The notes: generated from the letters alone by a model not told the origin. Numbered from the stretch's first letter, positions 24,644-36,091 are shown. The stretch: DNA of 64,000 nucleotides from Bimastos eiseni (GCA_959347315.1 OY365813.1:19653069-19717068); one strand, 5' to 3'. Translations and numbers: made by a program.

Positions 24644-24813
24644 TCATTATCTGTGACAATAGTTCTTCGTACGTGGGCGAAAGAAACGTCTTTCTTCGCT
24701 GTGAGATCAGCGCTCGGCCTCCCATCCGCAGACTCCTGTGGGTCATAGACAATAACGGGACGACGATTAAAGACGGAGAAGTAAACAGGGAACCATACTG
24801 GGTCTTTCAAATG
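24644..24813 (+). CDS. gene 1, exon 5: first part of Ig domain 3
   Basis: A 170-nt exon from gactccgcag|tc to caaatg|gtacgt, phase 1 in and phase 0 out. It encodes about 57 residues: IICDNSSSYVGERN, then the B-strand cysteine in VFLRCEISARPP and the C-strand tryptophan in RLLWVIDNNGTT, ending YWVFQM. It joins exon 4 through a Phe codon and exon 6 between codons. It contains no long open frame from an ATG, so an ORF scan misses it. NSS and NGT are possible N-glycosylation sites. The intron position differs in phase from the one inside Ig domain 1. Confidence 0.82.
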
Positions 24814-24869
24814 GTACGTATCCACAGCAGCATCTACCGTCGACACAAATAAATGGCATTGTTGCTGCT

Positions 24870-24876
24870 ATTGTTG

Positions 24877-24932
<56 letters not shown>

Positions 24933-24942
24933 GTTATTGTTG

Positions 24943-24977
<35 letters not shown>

Positions 24978-25010
24978 ATTATTATAATTATTATTACTAT
25001 TACTATGTCA
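24870..25010. repeat. ATT/GTT trinucleotide microsatellite
   Basis: Almost uninterrupted attatt with a few gtt units, just inside intron 5. Confidence 0.95.
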
Positions 25011-25197
25011 CATATAGTGTTATTCATCATTGGCATTGCCAACGGATCTGTCATCAGGTCATCTGGGTCGCCGCTTGTCAGTGGATTGTAATCTTGACAT
25101 AGTGCCCTGAAAAGCCACCGCATTGAAACGTTGGATCAGTGCCGACAAGTTCTGGAAAAGGAAGTTTGTCTCTCGGGTGTCACTGGTAGTTGTCGAA

Positions 25198-25460
25198 AGT
25201 TTTTATTATTGTTATTATTGTTTTTATTATCATCATTACTTTTATTACTATTATTATTATTATTTTAATCATCATTGTCATCATTACTTTTATTATTATT
25301 AGCATAATTATTATAAATACTATATCATTATTATTGTCATTGCTATTGTTGTTATTATTTTTATTACCAATGTTATCGTTAACATTATACTAATTATAAT
25401 TTTTTTTAAAATTATTATTATTATTATTTTTATTTATTTATTATTATTTTTGTGATTATC
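25198..25460. repeat. imperfect ATT/TTA-rich simple repeat
   Basis: ttattattatttttatt with frequent single changes. Confidence 0.85.
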
Positions 25461-25889
25461 ATTTGTGCTATTATATTTCAAATAAGTATATCTAAGAGCC
25501 TAAGGGGTGGTCAGTCTCTGGACCACACTTGGTTAAAAATAAAATAAATGTTCATTACAAAAATTTATATAGCGGCATTAAGGTTACTACTCAATAATAT
25601 GACTATGGACAGTGAAACATGCCAACAGTCAGATATGTATAAAAAAACATGACGCAGGCAGACATTTAGACAGCTGCACAGACAGACACGCACAAACACA
25701 CCGTTGTTGAACTCTGCTGTTATTAGCCCAGCAGTCTTTTCATTGCACTTGAGGCTTATTGGTTTTTGTAAATTGCCTCGGCATAGAAAAGACCACGATT
25801 GGCCGATCGAGTCTCACTTTAGACGGAAGCACTTGACGTCCTTCATTTTGCGGTCCCTTCTTTCTTTCAGGCACTCGTAATTGTTATAA

Positions 25890-26136
25890 TTTTTATTATT
25901 GTCATTACTACAACTGCTACTACTGCTGCAGCTACTGGTATGACAATAATTACTATTGTATACTTACTACCACTGTTACTACTACTACCATTGTTATTTT
26001 TTATTATTAGTAGTAGTATTATTAGTATTTATTATGATGATGATTATTATTATTATATATGTACATATTATTATTATTATTATTATTATTATTATGATCT
26101 TCGATGTTAATTAATGGTGATGTCGTCCGGAGTACA

Positions 26137-26210
<74 letters not shown>

Positions 26211-26395
26211 TTACTGTTAGCATTATTAATATTAATATTATTATTATAATTAATATTATTATTATTGAAAGGCCATGGGAATGAAGAACCTAAGGCATAA
26301 AAACAAAAAATAATAATAACAATAAAAATAATAATAAAAATAGTAATAATATTATTATTATTATTCTTATTCTTATTATTATCATTATCTATTTG
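25890..26395. repeat. ATT and AGT trinucleotide repeats
   Basis: Several adjacent blocks, including an uninterrupted agtagtagt run around 26170-26208 directly after attattatt. Confidence 0.9.
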
Positions 26396-26689
26396 TTAAT
26401 AAATCATGTCTGTTGAAGCAACCGTACAGAGTTCAATCGTTATTCATATCTACCACTAAAACCAACTCGTTATCATGTCAACATCCGGATAATCGTCCCG
26501 TGGGACAGGGATGCAGTCTATGAGTGATAAGCAATTGGAAACGTGGTTTATCGTTTTGCTGAGAAGTTACATAACAGACAAAGCATAAATAATTGGCAAA
26601 ACGTACATGCACAGGGAGAGATATTGACCAGAACGAAGAGAAATAGGGAGGGAGGTATTGACCCAAACGAATAGGAATACAGAGAATCG

Positions 26690-27212
26690 GATGTTGACCA
26701 TAATACACAGATATAAACCGAGATATATTGACCAGAATGGACAGATATAAACCGAGATATATTGACCAGAATGGACAGATATAAACAGAGATATATTGAC
26801 TAGAATGGACAGATATAAACAGAGATATATTGACTAGAATGGACAGATATAAACAGAGATATATTGACTAGAATGGACAGATATAAACAGAGATATATGG
26901 ACTAGAATGGACAGATATAAACAGAGATATATTGACTAGAATGGACAGATATAAACAGAGATATATTGACTAGAATTGACAGATATAAACAGAGATATAT
27001 TGACTAGAATGGACAGATATAAACAGAGATATATTGACCAGAATGGACAGATATAAACAGAGATATATTGACTAGAATTGACAGATATAAACAGAGATAT
27101 ATTGACTAGAATGGACAGATATAAACAGAGATATATGGACCAGAATGGACAGATATAAACAGAGATATATTGACTAGAATTGACAGATATAAACAAAGAT
27201 ATATTGACTAGA
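26690..27212. repeat. 34-bp minisatellite, about 15 copies
   Basis: Unit ggacagatataaacagagat followed by atattgactagaat, 34 bp with very regular spacing. Variants (gac[c/t]agaat, gga/tga, ttgact/ggact) recur in mixed order, showing homogenisation. It gives a false repetitive frame on the - strand. Unit spacing is contiguous, so this is not a CRISPR array. Confidence 0.97.
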
Positions 27213-27384
27213 ACATGTAGAGGGAGAGAGGAGCATCAAAATCTGTGTTCAATATTTCAAAGCTTTAACGAAGCGACGGTGAAGCGAATGTCGATCGCCA
27301 ATCTCACGTGAACCCAAACTTAATAATCGAATTGAATGATGGCCATTCTCAGCAGCCGAGTGATAAACGATGACTTCACTCAAC

Positions 27385-27812
27385 GAGAGAGAGAGATAGG
27401 ATGGAGGGAGGGAGGGAAACAGAGCGAGAGAGAGAGTGTGTGTGAGAGAGACAGACAGACGAACAGACAGAGAGACACGGAGAAAGAGAACAATTGTTGC
27501 ATCGAATCCACGTTAAGTCTTTCTTTAAGCTGTAACTATACTCAAACTTACTTATATCTTCCGGTCTTCTGGCTCTCTCTGTATATCTCTCTCTCTGCCT
27601 CTCTGTCTCTCTCTGTCTGTGTCTGTGTCTACGTCTCTAACTATGTATGTCTATCTGTCTGTCCATCTGTCTGTCTGTCTGTCTGTCTGTATGTATGTCT
27701 CTGTTTCTGTCTTTGACTCTATCTCTGTCTCCGTTCAGTCTCAGTCTCTATATCTGTCTCTGTCTGTCTCTGTCTGTCTCTGTCTGTCTCTGTCTCTCTC
27801 TGTCTCTCTCTG

Positions 27813-27847
<35 letters not shown>

Positions 27848-27890
27848 TTGTATATATATATATCGCATATATATATTATAAATATAATAT
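27385..27890. repeat. GA, TCTG, TC and TA microsatellite cluster
   Basis: gagagaga at 27390-27480, then ctctgtct units (27570-27825), then tatatata with short interruptions to about 27885. Confidence 0.9.
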
Positions 27891-28289
27891 TATCAACTCA
27901 GCCGAGCTCTGCGTGATAGTCGTCTCTTCATGCCGACTGTATCCAAGTTCAAACATCCAAGCGTGCCACCCATCATCAAAGGAAAGGATTTAGGCCTTAG
28001 AAATCTCTGCCCGTTGCCTCTGTTGAACATTCGTGACGTGCATGTCTGGCAGACGAGTCCGCATCCTCCGTGGAGAACTGCATTGCATAGCTGTCGGATG
28101 GAGGCAGATGGAAGTGCATGAGAAACGCCCTTGGACATAACTCATCTGGCATTGACTACGGCCACTTGTTGAGCATAGGCTGACCGCCATTTATAGCTGA
28201 TGTTTAGATGTACCGTTACAATATCTCTCACAAAATACCAATCGCTATCTTCGTTCAGCAGCGTGATTTTACAACGTATACGTGGTATA

Positions 28290-28560
28290 AGGAACACGGT
28301 GGCGTTATGCTATGTTCTGTGCCTTGCAACCGAGGGTGTCTCTGGTTCGAACCCACCTCAAGTCACTGCGTAGCGACCTAGGACAAGTTGCTCACCCTGT
28401 CTGTGAGAAAGGTAACAGGAAACCACCTCACCCATCTCATCCCCGGGTGGCGTAAAGCCAATGGACCTGCCTCCGGGCAGAGAACTCAGCATCGCCAATG
28501 GTATATTTAACTAGGAAACTACAAGTAAACGGTCCAAGTTCAGGTACAAGCGATGCTTAG
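28290..28560 (+). mobile_element. SINE-like element with tRNA B box
   Basis: A B-box-like ggttcgaaccc (28344-28354) is followed by gcgacctaggacaagttgct, a segment resembling the CORE-type middle of MIR-like SINEs, and by a GC-richer body. Only one copy is present here, so family membership is inferred. Confidence 0.5.
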
Positions 28561-29220
28561 AGGGATCGTGATTGAATCTACAATTCTATAAAGAGACCGA
28601 GAATCTCTAGATCTCTAGAGGTGCCATGAAGGGCTACCGATATATCGCACTTGCTAGGGGTTCCTACTTATAACTGTAACGTGCAAATGCCCTCCTTACA
28701 AAGATATTCTGAAGTTCCCTTTTTTTAGACGAGAAAGGTGACGGAAGGGTGCAGTGAGAGCCGTAAACAGTCACGGAGTGGTCACTGTTTGGTGTTTTCA
28801 GTTCAGAGAGTAAGGCACTAAGTTCAAATAGGCTTTATTCGACTAACAGTAAACGCACAATTGCTTAAAATAAGTGTAAATAATTTCAATTGTAAACGAA
28901 ATCATATGTCATTCGAACTACAAAAGATCTCTTGACAAAGGCATCAACTCTAGGTATGATGTGATAAAAGTGGTCTGAACCGTATGATGTATGGGGCAAT
29001 CCATGAACTATCTACATGTTTATGGGTGATCTAATGGGTAGGGAGAAGGTCGTGAAGGATGATAAACGGATTTAGAAATATCCTCTAGAGAATTCTCTAA
29101 CATCAGGAGATAAGAAGAGCGTCCCATGTCAGATGGACATATTGGTATCCCTGGATAATATGTTGCTCCTTCCCGGTAAGCGTCTTATAATTGACAATCT
29201 GCCATCTACACTCTACAGTG
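28561..29220. other. gene 1 intron 5, unassigned
   Basis: Mixed sequence. It includes a diverged second copy of the segment noted at 8310 (ttattcgactaacagtaaac at 28833). Confidence 0.4.
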
Positions 29221-29224
29221 TATT

Positions 29225-29500
29225 ACATTATTTTAATGTAATCAAGCATTTATATAGCACCTCTTCAAGATATATACTCTGCGTCTTAATGGTGTTAAAT
29301 TTCACAGTTAAAAAGGAAAAATGTATCCATTAGAAAAACTATGCGCGTTAAGCTGAAAAGAGTCACCAATGGTGGGTCCAAGCACAAGCGGATTCACGTC
29401 GACAGCTGACAGATGGCATGGCTGTTCAGAGTCTCTATTTAATATTGGCACGGCGCATGTGAAGCTAACCAGACCCAGTCCCTGGCGCTTAATTGTCGTA
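29225..29500 (-). mobile_element. family T element (TATATAGCGC end), copy 1
   Basis: Read on the - strand, the 3' end is gaggtgctatataaatgctt followed by gattacatta. The body shares ordered blocks with 52660-52910, such as agctgacagatggcatgg and aagctgaaa. Its tail resembles the 3' end of the LINE at 43.4 kb. Confidence 0.65.
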
Positions 29501-29524
29501 TATTCATAATGAGCGCAATGAGTG

Positions 29525-30110
29525 AACGCGCCGTATTTACCACTGGGTTTACATTTCAAGGAGCGACTTAAGTTGGATTTTAAATTTGTTAGATGCAAAA
29601 AGTAAATGATAGAGAGCCAGTGGACTAAGGAGAAATGTTTAATCATTGTGTAATACGGCTATCAAAGTTTAAACTAATCACTAAGTTAATCACAAACTGT
29701 GCGGCACGGTGGCTGATCAGTTAGAGCGGTCGGCCCGTAACACTCAGTGTGCGCTGAGTGAGCGGGTTCGACCCTCGTCAGTCACTGTGTAGAGACCTTG
29801 AGCAAGTCCTTCGCACACAATTGCTTTGCAGTACAACTGCAATTACGCCGCTGAGGCGAGTGCACTTCTGGGCAGAAGATGTTGGAAGAAGGGTGATATC
29901 AAATTTCATGAATTTAATACTTTTATTCATTTTTTTATGGAAACATGGAAACAGACTGGTTTCTGCTCCTATAGTATACCCGGATGCTTTAATTTTGCAC
30001 GTCTGTATAACGTGTGCTAAAATTTGTCGATTTTCTAATGCATATTCAATTATGGGAAGGGTGACATAGAAATCTTGGTCCCAGGGCCGGATAATAATCA
30101 TTGTTAAAAT
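29525..30110 (+). mobile_element. dispersed element family B, copy 2, interrupted by a SINE
   Basis: Family segments gcgccgtatttaccactggg, caaggagcgacttaagttgg and tggactaaggagaaatgttt run to about 29697. The family then resumes at about 29916 (aatttaatacttttattcat) and ends at gggaagggtgacatagaaat. Copy 1 at 14 kb has these two parts directly joined, so the material between is a later insertion. Confidence 0.7.
29698..29915 (+). mobile_element. tRNA-derived SINE, family A, copy 2 (nested)
   Basis: A-box-like ttagagcggtcgg and B box gggttcgaccc (29764-29774) match copy 1 at 1411. The shared body includes tccttcgcacacaattgctt. It is inserted within element B. Confidence 0.8.
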
Positions 30111-30184
30111 CCGCCCCTGTTGAGTGTCTGTTGTCATCATATATAATAGGCTACTGTTTGGCCGTATTGTGAGCAACTCCTCCA

Positions 30185-30285
30185 CTGTTTGTACCCTGAC
30201 AGTGCCAATCGCAAGCGTGGACAAAGGAGGAGGTCGACGATAATCATCTCTGTTATGGCACAATGTCGTTAAACTGCAACAACAA
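30185..30285 (+). mobile_element. short dispersed element P, copy 3
   Basis: gacagtgccaatcgcaagcg, aaggaggaggtcgacgataa and gcacaatgtcgttaaactgc. Confidence 0.8.
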
Positions 30286-30369
30286 CACACACGCAGTATT
30301 GTGATCAAGCAGGCAAATATGTTGCGATCGGATCAGTGATGAAACACAGCGCATGTTGCGTGCCTACAA

Positions 30370-30520
30370 AGAGAGCGAGCGAGAGACACAGACAGACAGA
30401 GCGAGAGAGAGAGAGAGAGAGAGAGTGAGTGAGTGAGTGAGTGAGAGAGAGAGAGAGAGTGAGTGAGATAGAGAGAGAGAGAGAGCGAGAGAGAGAAACA
30501 GAGAGACAGAGAGAGCTCTA
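30370..30520. repeat. GA/GAGT microsatellite
   Basis: gagagaga interrupted by two gagtgagt blocks. Confidence 0.95.
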
Positions 30521-30599
30521 ATGAGGGAAGGTCGCTCTTCAACTCAGTCGCAGTCGCGTTTAGAGGAGATTCAGAAACGCAGCATTTGCATTCACGTCA

Positions 30600-30740
30600 C
30601 GCGTGCATGCATGCACGCTTGCATATATGCTTATATGTACTTGTGTTAATGTATATATGTATGTTACATATGTATGTATGTATGTTTGTATATATGTATG
30701 TATGTATGTATGTATGTTTGTATGTTTTTATGTATGTATG

Positions 30741-30774
<34 letters not shown>

Positions 30775-31240
30775 TGTATGTATGTATGTTTGTATGTTTT
30801 TATGTATGTATATATGTATGTATGCATGTATGCATGTATGTATGTGTGTATGCATGTATGTATGCATGTATGCATGTATGTATGTATGTATGCATGTATG
30901 TATGTGTGTATGTATGTATGCATGTATGTATGTATGCATGTATGTATGAATGGTTGTTTGTATACATGTATGTAATTATGCATTAATATACGTATATTTC
31001 TTATGTACGCTTACACTTGTTTTATGTCTGTGTATGTATGTAAGCAAAACTATGCATACATATGCACAAGCATTACAAACATTTATGTATGTTGTATAAG
31101 TGTACTACCCTCATAATTTATGCATACTTGAATGTATGTATCTATATATGTACGCACTCGGGCATTATGTACAAATATGTATATTGCATATAATTATGTT
31201 TGCATATAAGTACGTATGCATGCTTACACACTTACTTACT
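30600..31240. repeat. TATG/CATG tetranucleotide microsatellite
   Basis: Dense tatgtatg between 30655 and 30980, with tttg and catg variants, then an eroded continuation to about 31240. Spurious frames appear on both strands. Confidence 0.95.
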
Positions 31241-31489
31241 CATGTGTATAATTATGTGTTTATATGTATTACGTAACCCAAAAACCTACTTCTTGTGACA
31301 TTGCCGGAAATGTCATCCCTCTGTTGCTCCGTCTTATTTCGCCTGATCGCCCCCCTTCTCTCCCGTTGTTCGTCCTCTGACCGGATCCAGTGAAGAGAGT
31401 CTCCCGTAGACGCTAGAGGGACAGCCTTAATTCCACACGGAATGTCGGATTCCGATGATTGATGGCACTTCCGGTACGGACCTGATGCA

Positions 31490-31925
31490 TTTCTTGGAGC
31501 GCCGTTTGGTGTTCCTGTTATGTTCCTATCGGTTCCTTTGCGTTTCTGCATGTTCCTCTTTGTCATTTGTGCTCCTCTGTATACAGTGCGTTCCTGTGTG
31601 TTCCGATATGTTCCTGTAGGCTCCTATATTTTTTTGCATATGTTCCCAATCTTCCTATGTCTTCCTGTGAGGTATCTTTAGTTCCTTTACGGTCCTGTAT
31701 GTCCTATCAGGTTCCTGTGTGTCCCTATATCATGTTCTTGTGTGTTGCTACTATTTTTGGCCATGTATGTTCTTTTGTGCTACAATGAGTTCTAGTGTGT
31801 TCCTGAATGTGCCAGTAGGTTTTGTGTTTTCATGTATGTTCCTGCAAGTACCAGATGCATTATTAGTAACGCTTGGCGTTCCTATATGCTCCTATCTATT
31901 CCTTCCTTTCTATCTATTCCTTTCT
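31490..31925. repeat. degenerate GTTCCTATAT array, locus 1a
   Basis: Roughly 12-bp units such as gttcctgtatgt, gttcctatct and gttcctgcaagt. It continues after an inserted element at 32161. Confidence 0.75.
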
Positions 31926-32160
31926 TCCGCCAAAGCCGGTCCCAAGCCCGGTTGAAAGGAGGAAGGTTGGGGCGCGAGGTTAGCAACCTCACCCCCGTAA
32001 AAGCAAAAAGCGACCGCTACAGAATCAATAAGAGGACGCCATTCCGGTATACTAAGGCAGAAAATAGACTGCTAAAGATCATACGGGATGGAGATAAAGG
32101 ATGGAGCTCTTATTGGCCAACGTTCCAACAGGAGCGGGAGGAACTAAGTCTAAGTAAGTA
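31926..32160 (+). mobile_element. 5' fragment of a non-LTR retrotransposon (inferred)
   Basis: Begins gccaaagccggtcccaagcc and continues through a GC-rich block (ttggggcgcgaggttagcaa). It interrupts the degenerate GTTCCTATAT array, so it is an insertion. The opening resembles the core of family P. Assignment to the 5' region of an RTE-like LINE is from memory of such elements and is uncertain. Confidence 0.4.
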
Positions 32161-32440
32161 TTATTCCTTCGCGGTCCTATTTGTCCTTTTCTGTTTTTTA
32201 TGTTCCTATATTTTCAGGTAGATTTCTATATGTTCTCACATGTTCTTGTATGCCATGCATATTTCTGTATGTTCCAATGCGTTCCTGCTGGTTCCTATAC
32301 ATTTATATAATAATTATGTTTCAACATTTTCCCATGTGTTCACATAATTTATTGTTCTAGTTGAGCCTACATGTTCGGCTGTGTTCCTTTATCTTCCTAC
32401 ATTTCACTTTATGTTTCTACATGACCCCAAATCCCGCCCA
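32161..32440. repeat. degenerate GTTCCTATAT array, locus 1b
   Basis: The same kind of unit as 31490-31925 resumes immediately (gttcctatattt, gttcttgtatgc, gttcctgctggt). Confidence 0.7.
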
Positions 32441-32559
32441 AATGCGCGGTATCCCCGTCTGAGGGCGCCTAAGATCAACAGGACTCAAGTCCCGGATGCG
32501 AGTACTCGAGTACAGTTCGTCACACCCTTAATTAGACGTCTTCACCCTCAACAACAAGC

Positions 32560-32872
32560 GAAGTAGACGGATGACAGCAGCGCCACCTAGGTGCTAGACC
32601 TTGAGGTCTGCCGATCGACCAAAGGTGTCGCCCCTGTTGTCGGCGGGATAACTGATCGACTGCCAGGGCAGAGGTTACGGGTTCAAATAGCCGTCCTATC
32701 TGGACGTCACGCTGAATTATATATGGACTTAGCCTGATGCGCGGGGTAATTTCGTGGATGTCGGTCACGTGATGCTGTACGGCGATACGCAGATGGCGAC
32801 ACTGTGTGTAAGGAGAAAATCAGTGGACGCATCTGTGTGTTGCTAAAAACGCGCTATATAAACATTTAGGTG
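32560..32872 (+). mobile_element. SINE with tRNA-like head and GCGCTATATAAA tail
   Basis: A B-box-like acgggttcaaatagcc (about 32676) is followed by a body with ggcgatacgcagatggcg-like DNA and the tail acgcgctatataaacattta at 32850. Compare the element at 57451, which has the same order of head, ggcgata segment and tail. Confidence 0.6.
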
Positions 32873-32874
32873 CA

Positions 32875-33835
32875 GGCATGCTTGCATGTGTACGGCACAT
32901 GCACGTACCCATACTTACTTTCATGCATAGAATCATGCATGCAATATTGCTATTTCGCCCTGCCTGGCCCAATCCCATCCTTACGACCCAACCGCTCAGA
33001 GGCTACTACATCCCACTCTGTCATGCTCTTATCTTCCGTACAATACCCTACCGGGTTCAACGTTAACCCAACCTGCTCAGTCGTACCCTATCTCATTCTA
33101 CCCGATCATATCCTATATCGTGACGCTAGTGTTCTGCTGCCGTAGAGCCTTTGGATGTAAACCCGAGTTCAAAACAAGGACCTATTATGCACAGGACTGG
33201 AAAGTATAATCGAGAGCAAGATAGTCGCTAATTTTTTCGACAAAACAAGCTGATTAATTAACTTTTGGTTTACGACGGTAAATTGGCGGATAGCTATTTC
33301 AGCCAGTAGAAAAATTGAAGGTTTGAAGGTTTAAAACATCATATATTCATATTCAATTAGGATCAGAATTCTGATTGGGGCGACATCCATGTTCAAGAGT
33401 AAAATGAGTACACGGATAACTGACGATTAACCGTTCCATTCCTTGGTTCTAGATAGAGTGAAATCTTTCCAGGTACAGAAAATATCGCGCGGCTCCATCT
33501 CTCGCTTGCCGTCTGACTGTCACCTGGTTTATGAGAATGTTCGTCACGTAAAATTATCTTCACCAATGCAAAGAAGGCGACGTTTATCGCGCTGTTTACA
33601 AGCGGCGCGGGCGACGGAATCTGGCTGAAGATTGGATCAACGCAGTCACAGCCAAGTTCTGACGATATGGGCAGATCCGACGAAATTGGACGGGCAATGA
33701 AGCCCGGTCTTAGGGCAGACAATGGACGCTAGTGATCTTGTTTGCGGTGCTAAGGTCTTCGCTTCGTCGGTCATGAGACGGTAATTGAATCCACGTGTTA
33801 TGTCCATGACGGTAACGATATCAGACTGGTGTAGT
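32875..33835. other. gene 1 intron 5, unassigned
   Basis: Mixed sequence with no recognisable element or exon. Short open frames occur on both strands. Confidence 0.4.
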
Positions 33836-33940
33836 TGCAGTTAAACGACACTGTGTGATAACAACGATCGTTAGCGACGCCCTCCTCCATTATTCAGGCT
33901 TGGGACTGGCACTGTCTGAGAGTAAACAATGGGTGGGGAG
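33836..33940 (-). mobile_element. short dispersed element P, copy 4
   Basis: Reverse orientation: gttaaacgacactgtgtgat, agcgacgccctcctccatta, caggcttgggactggcactg. Confidence 0.85.
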
Positions 33941-34353
33941 TTCATCAGACTGGTTAAAACATTGAAGCTATGTGGCGGGCGTCTAGTTGTACCTGCATTA
34001 GTTAAGCTCAGAGTGTCAACCGCACTACTTCCCTCCGAACTCGGCGCATTGATCTACATGTAACAACCCGTTCGAAAGGAACTTATTAACTTTATTAACT
34101 TCCTCCACAAGCTGAAATCTTCCGAAAGCCCAGTTGTGAAACCGCTCACCAAAAGTTGCCGAACTCCAAATATCGACAACACTAAAACTGAAGCCTATTG
34201 GGCTAATATGTAACCAAAAAATCACCAATTAACAATTTCAAAAATATATGTGCACTGGTCGTCTCCTATTTAACTAATAATGTCTATGGTTTTCAATCTG
34301 AATTGTCTTGTTACACTTTTGCCTGCGGTATTCAAAGAAAAGGGTAGACCGAC

Positions 34354-34408
34354 GAAAAAGGCTCTAAACTTATCAACCGTCACGGTTGATAAGTTTAGAG
34401 CCTTTTTC
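34354..34408. repeat. 55-bp near-perfect palindrome before Ig exon 6
   Basis: Two 27-bp arms (left arm ending taaacttatcaaccgt, right arm starting acggttgataagttta) are exact reverse complements around a single C at 34381. It lies 64 bp before the first base of exon 6. Confidence 0.95.
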
Positions 34409-34472
34409 TTCCCTCTTGTTCGAACTCCTATTAACTATGGAAATGCCGGAAAGAGATTTGTGTTTGGCACAG

Positions 34473-34602
34473 GAACGCACCGATGGAGTTACAGAGACGC
34501 AGCTGTTCATTCGACAGACGAATGTCAACTGCTTTCGAACCTATGAACTGATTGTTGAGAACGACGTTGGAATTGTGAGGAAGGACGTCTCACTCAAACT
34601 GA
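34473..34602 (+). CDS. gene 1, exon 6: end of Ig domain 3
   Basis: A 130-nt exon from gtttggcacag|gaa to aaactga|gtatgc, phase 0 in and phase 1 out. It encodes ERTDGVTETQLFIRQ followed by the F/G-strand region NVNCFRTYELIVENDVGIV, which holds the second Ig cysteine and an N-D-x-G turn, ending VSLKL. It completes the half-domain in exon 5 across a 9.7-kb intron and returns the message to phase 1, as expected after an Ig module. The frame is open upstream of the acceptor, but that part has no Ig character and overlaps the palindrome. Confidence 0.8.
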
Positions 34603-34689
34603 GTATGCTCAAACTCCTCAAACGAAGCATTATGATTAGGCTATGTATATTGAAACGAATGATTACAGTAATGACTTACAATAGTCATC

Positions 34690-34790
34690 TCTTCCTCCTC
34701 CTCCTTCTCCTGCTCCTCCTCCCCCTCCTTCTGCTCCTTCTTCTCCTCCTCCTACTCCTCCTTCTCCTCCTCCTGCTTCTCTTCATCTAC
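34690..34790. repeat. CTCCTT polypyrimidine microsatellite
   Basis: Imperfect ctcctcctt/ctcctgctt run of about 100 bp. Confidence 0.95.
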
Positions 34791-35104
34791 TACTATTGCT
34801 TCCACTAATGCAACTACTGGGTATCACGTGGAGAGAAAATAAGGAATGAGGAGATCAGAAGTAAGTAAGTGAATTTTTATTTCAGACATCTGTAAGCGCA
34901 CGACATGTGCAAATTAACAAATACGAACAACACATCCAGATGTACATAATCTGTCGAAAGCATGGATATTTATAAAATGCCGGATAGCAACAAAAGGCCT
35001 TGCAGGGGGAAAGTCAGTGATTGTAAAGGCGCTGATATATTAATCTTATAATGAAGCCACACCGAGTGAAATCGGCCCGGGGAACAGACTCATTTTGAGC
35101 ACGC

Positions 35105-35405
35105 GGACGCAACTGGGTATGGAGAAAATGGAGGTAATGATAAGAAGGACACGACTACGATCGTTGGGCCATCAACATCGCATGGACGAGAACAGAATCC
35201 AGAAAGAGGCAACGAATTGAGTCACAAATGAATGGAGAAGAAAACTAGGAAGACTAAGAAAGAATTGGAAAGACACCATCTCAAAGGATCTCAGCGACGG
35301 AGGAATGACTTGAGAAGAGCCAGTGAGGCTGCCAAAGACAGAAGAGTGTGGAGAAGCTGTGTAACCCTGTGTGCTGATAGCACAAGAAAGGTCTAAGGGT
35401 CTAAG
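35105..35405 (+). mobile_element. C-terminal fragment of a non-LTR retrotransposon
   Basis: A conceptual frame with stops resembles the C-terminus of many LINE polyproteins: RLRSLGHQHRMDENRIQKEA (family pattern R-L-x-W-x-G-H-x-x-R-M), then RRKLGRLRKNWKDTISKDL (basic stretch plus W-K-D), then a segment ending with paired tryptophan and cysteine positions. In-frame stops and missing upstream reverse transcriptase show a dead 5'-truncated copy. It lies in the intron after exon 6. Confidence 0.7.
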
Positions 35406-35574
35406 GACAAGTAGGCCTATATTTCCACTACTATGGCTACTACCGATAATATTACGAATCGAAGGAGACGTAGCCATTCTGGATCACCTATAGGCCGATA
35501 TTCTGTCTGCGGACAATTTTTGTATCACCACCTCGAAAAAAAATGACGATGACTGACGATGATGACGACTATGA

Positions 35575-35587
35575 TGATGATGATGAA

Positions 35588-35629
<42 letters not shown>

Positions 35630-35710
35630 TATAAAAATAATAATAGTAGTAGTAATAATAATAATAATTATTATTATTATTATAGTAATAGTAATAATAT
35701 TAAAAATAAC
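35575..35710. repeat. AAT/ATT trinucleotide microsatellite
   Basis: aataataat followed by attattatt, locally self-complementary. Confidence 0.95.
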
Positions 35711-35901
35711 AATAATAGTAAGTATGCCCATGACAACAACGACGAGTAGGGGTTATTTCCAGACAAATTGCATGAGCAATCCGCAAGTCCTCGAGATATC
35801 CAGTTTATCTCTTGGCATTAAAAACTAAAATAATAACAATAACAATAACAATAAAAACAATAATGATGCTAATATTTACATAACTGTACGTATAATTCCA
35901 G

Positions 35902-36091
35902 GGTACGAGGCTACTCTTCGGCCCCCTAAGACATTCCTCGTCCAATCGAGCCATCAGGACTTTCGTTCCTCCGGATTCAGCTTCTTGCAAAACAGCGCCG
36001 ACGCCGTCATCAGTCACGTGACGACCTTCGACCAATTGCTGACGCATCTGACGATCACGTGTCTTGCGCGGTCTCTGTTGCGGCAACCGTG
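35902..36091 (+). CDS. gene 1, candidate exon 7: possible start of Ig domain 4
   Basis: A good acceptor (tataattccag|gg) in phase 1 matches the phase-1 end of exon 6 and joins through an Arg codon. The frame stays open for about 65 codons with C/G-rich third positions and contains LTHLTITCLARSL followed by RQPWW, which fits the Ig B strand with its cysteine and a C-strand tryptophan about 11 residues later. The end is uncertain: gtg|gtgggc (exon end 36091) is one candidate donor. The stretch before the cysteine is long and not typical, so this may be chance. Supporting evidence is phase, composition and spacing only. Confidence 0.4.

Noticed and set aside
26690..27212. Regular 34-bp repeats that might suggest a CRISPR array
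   Set aside because: Units are contiguous with no unique spacers, and the context is a eukaryotic intron.
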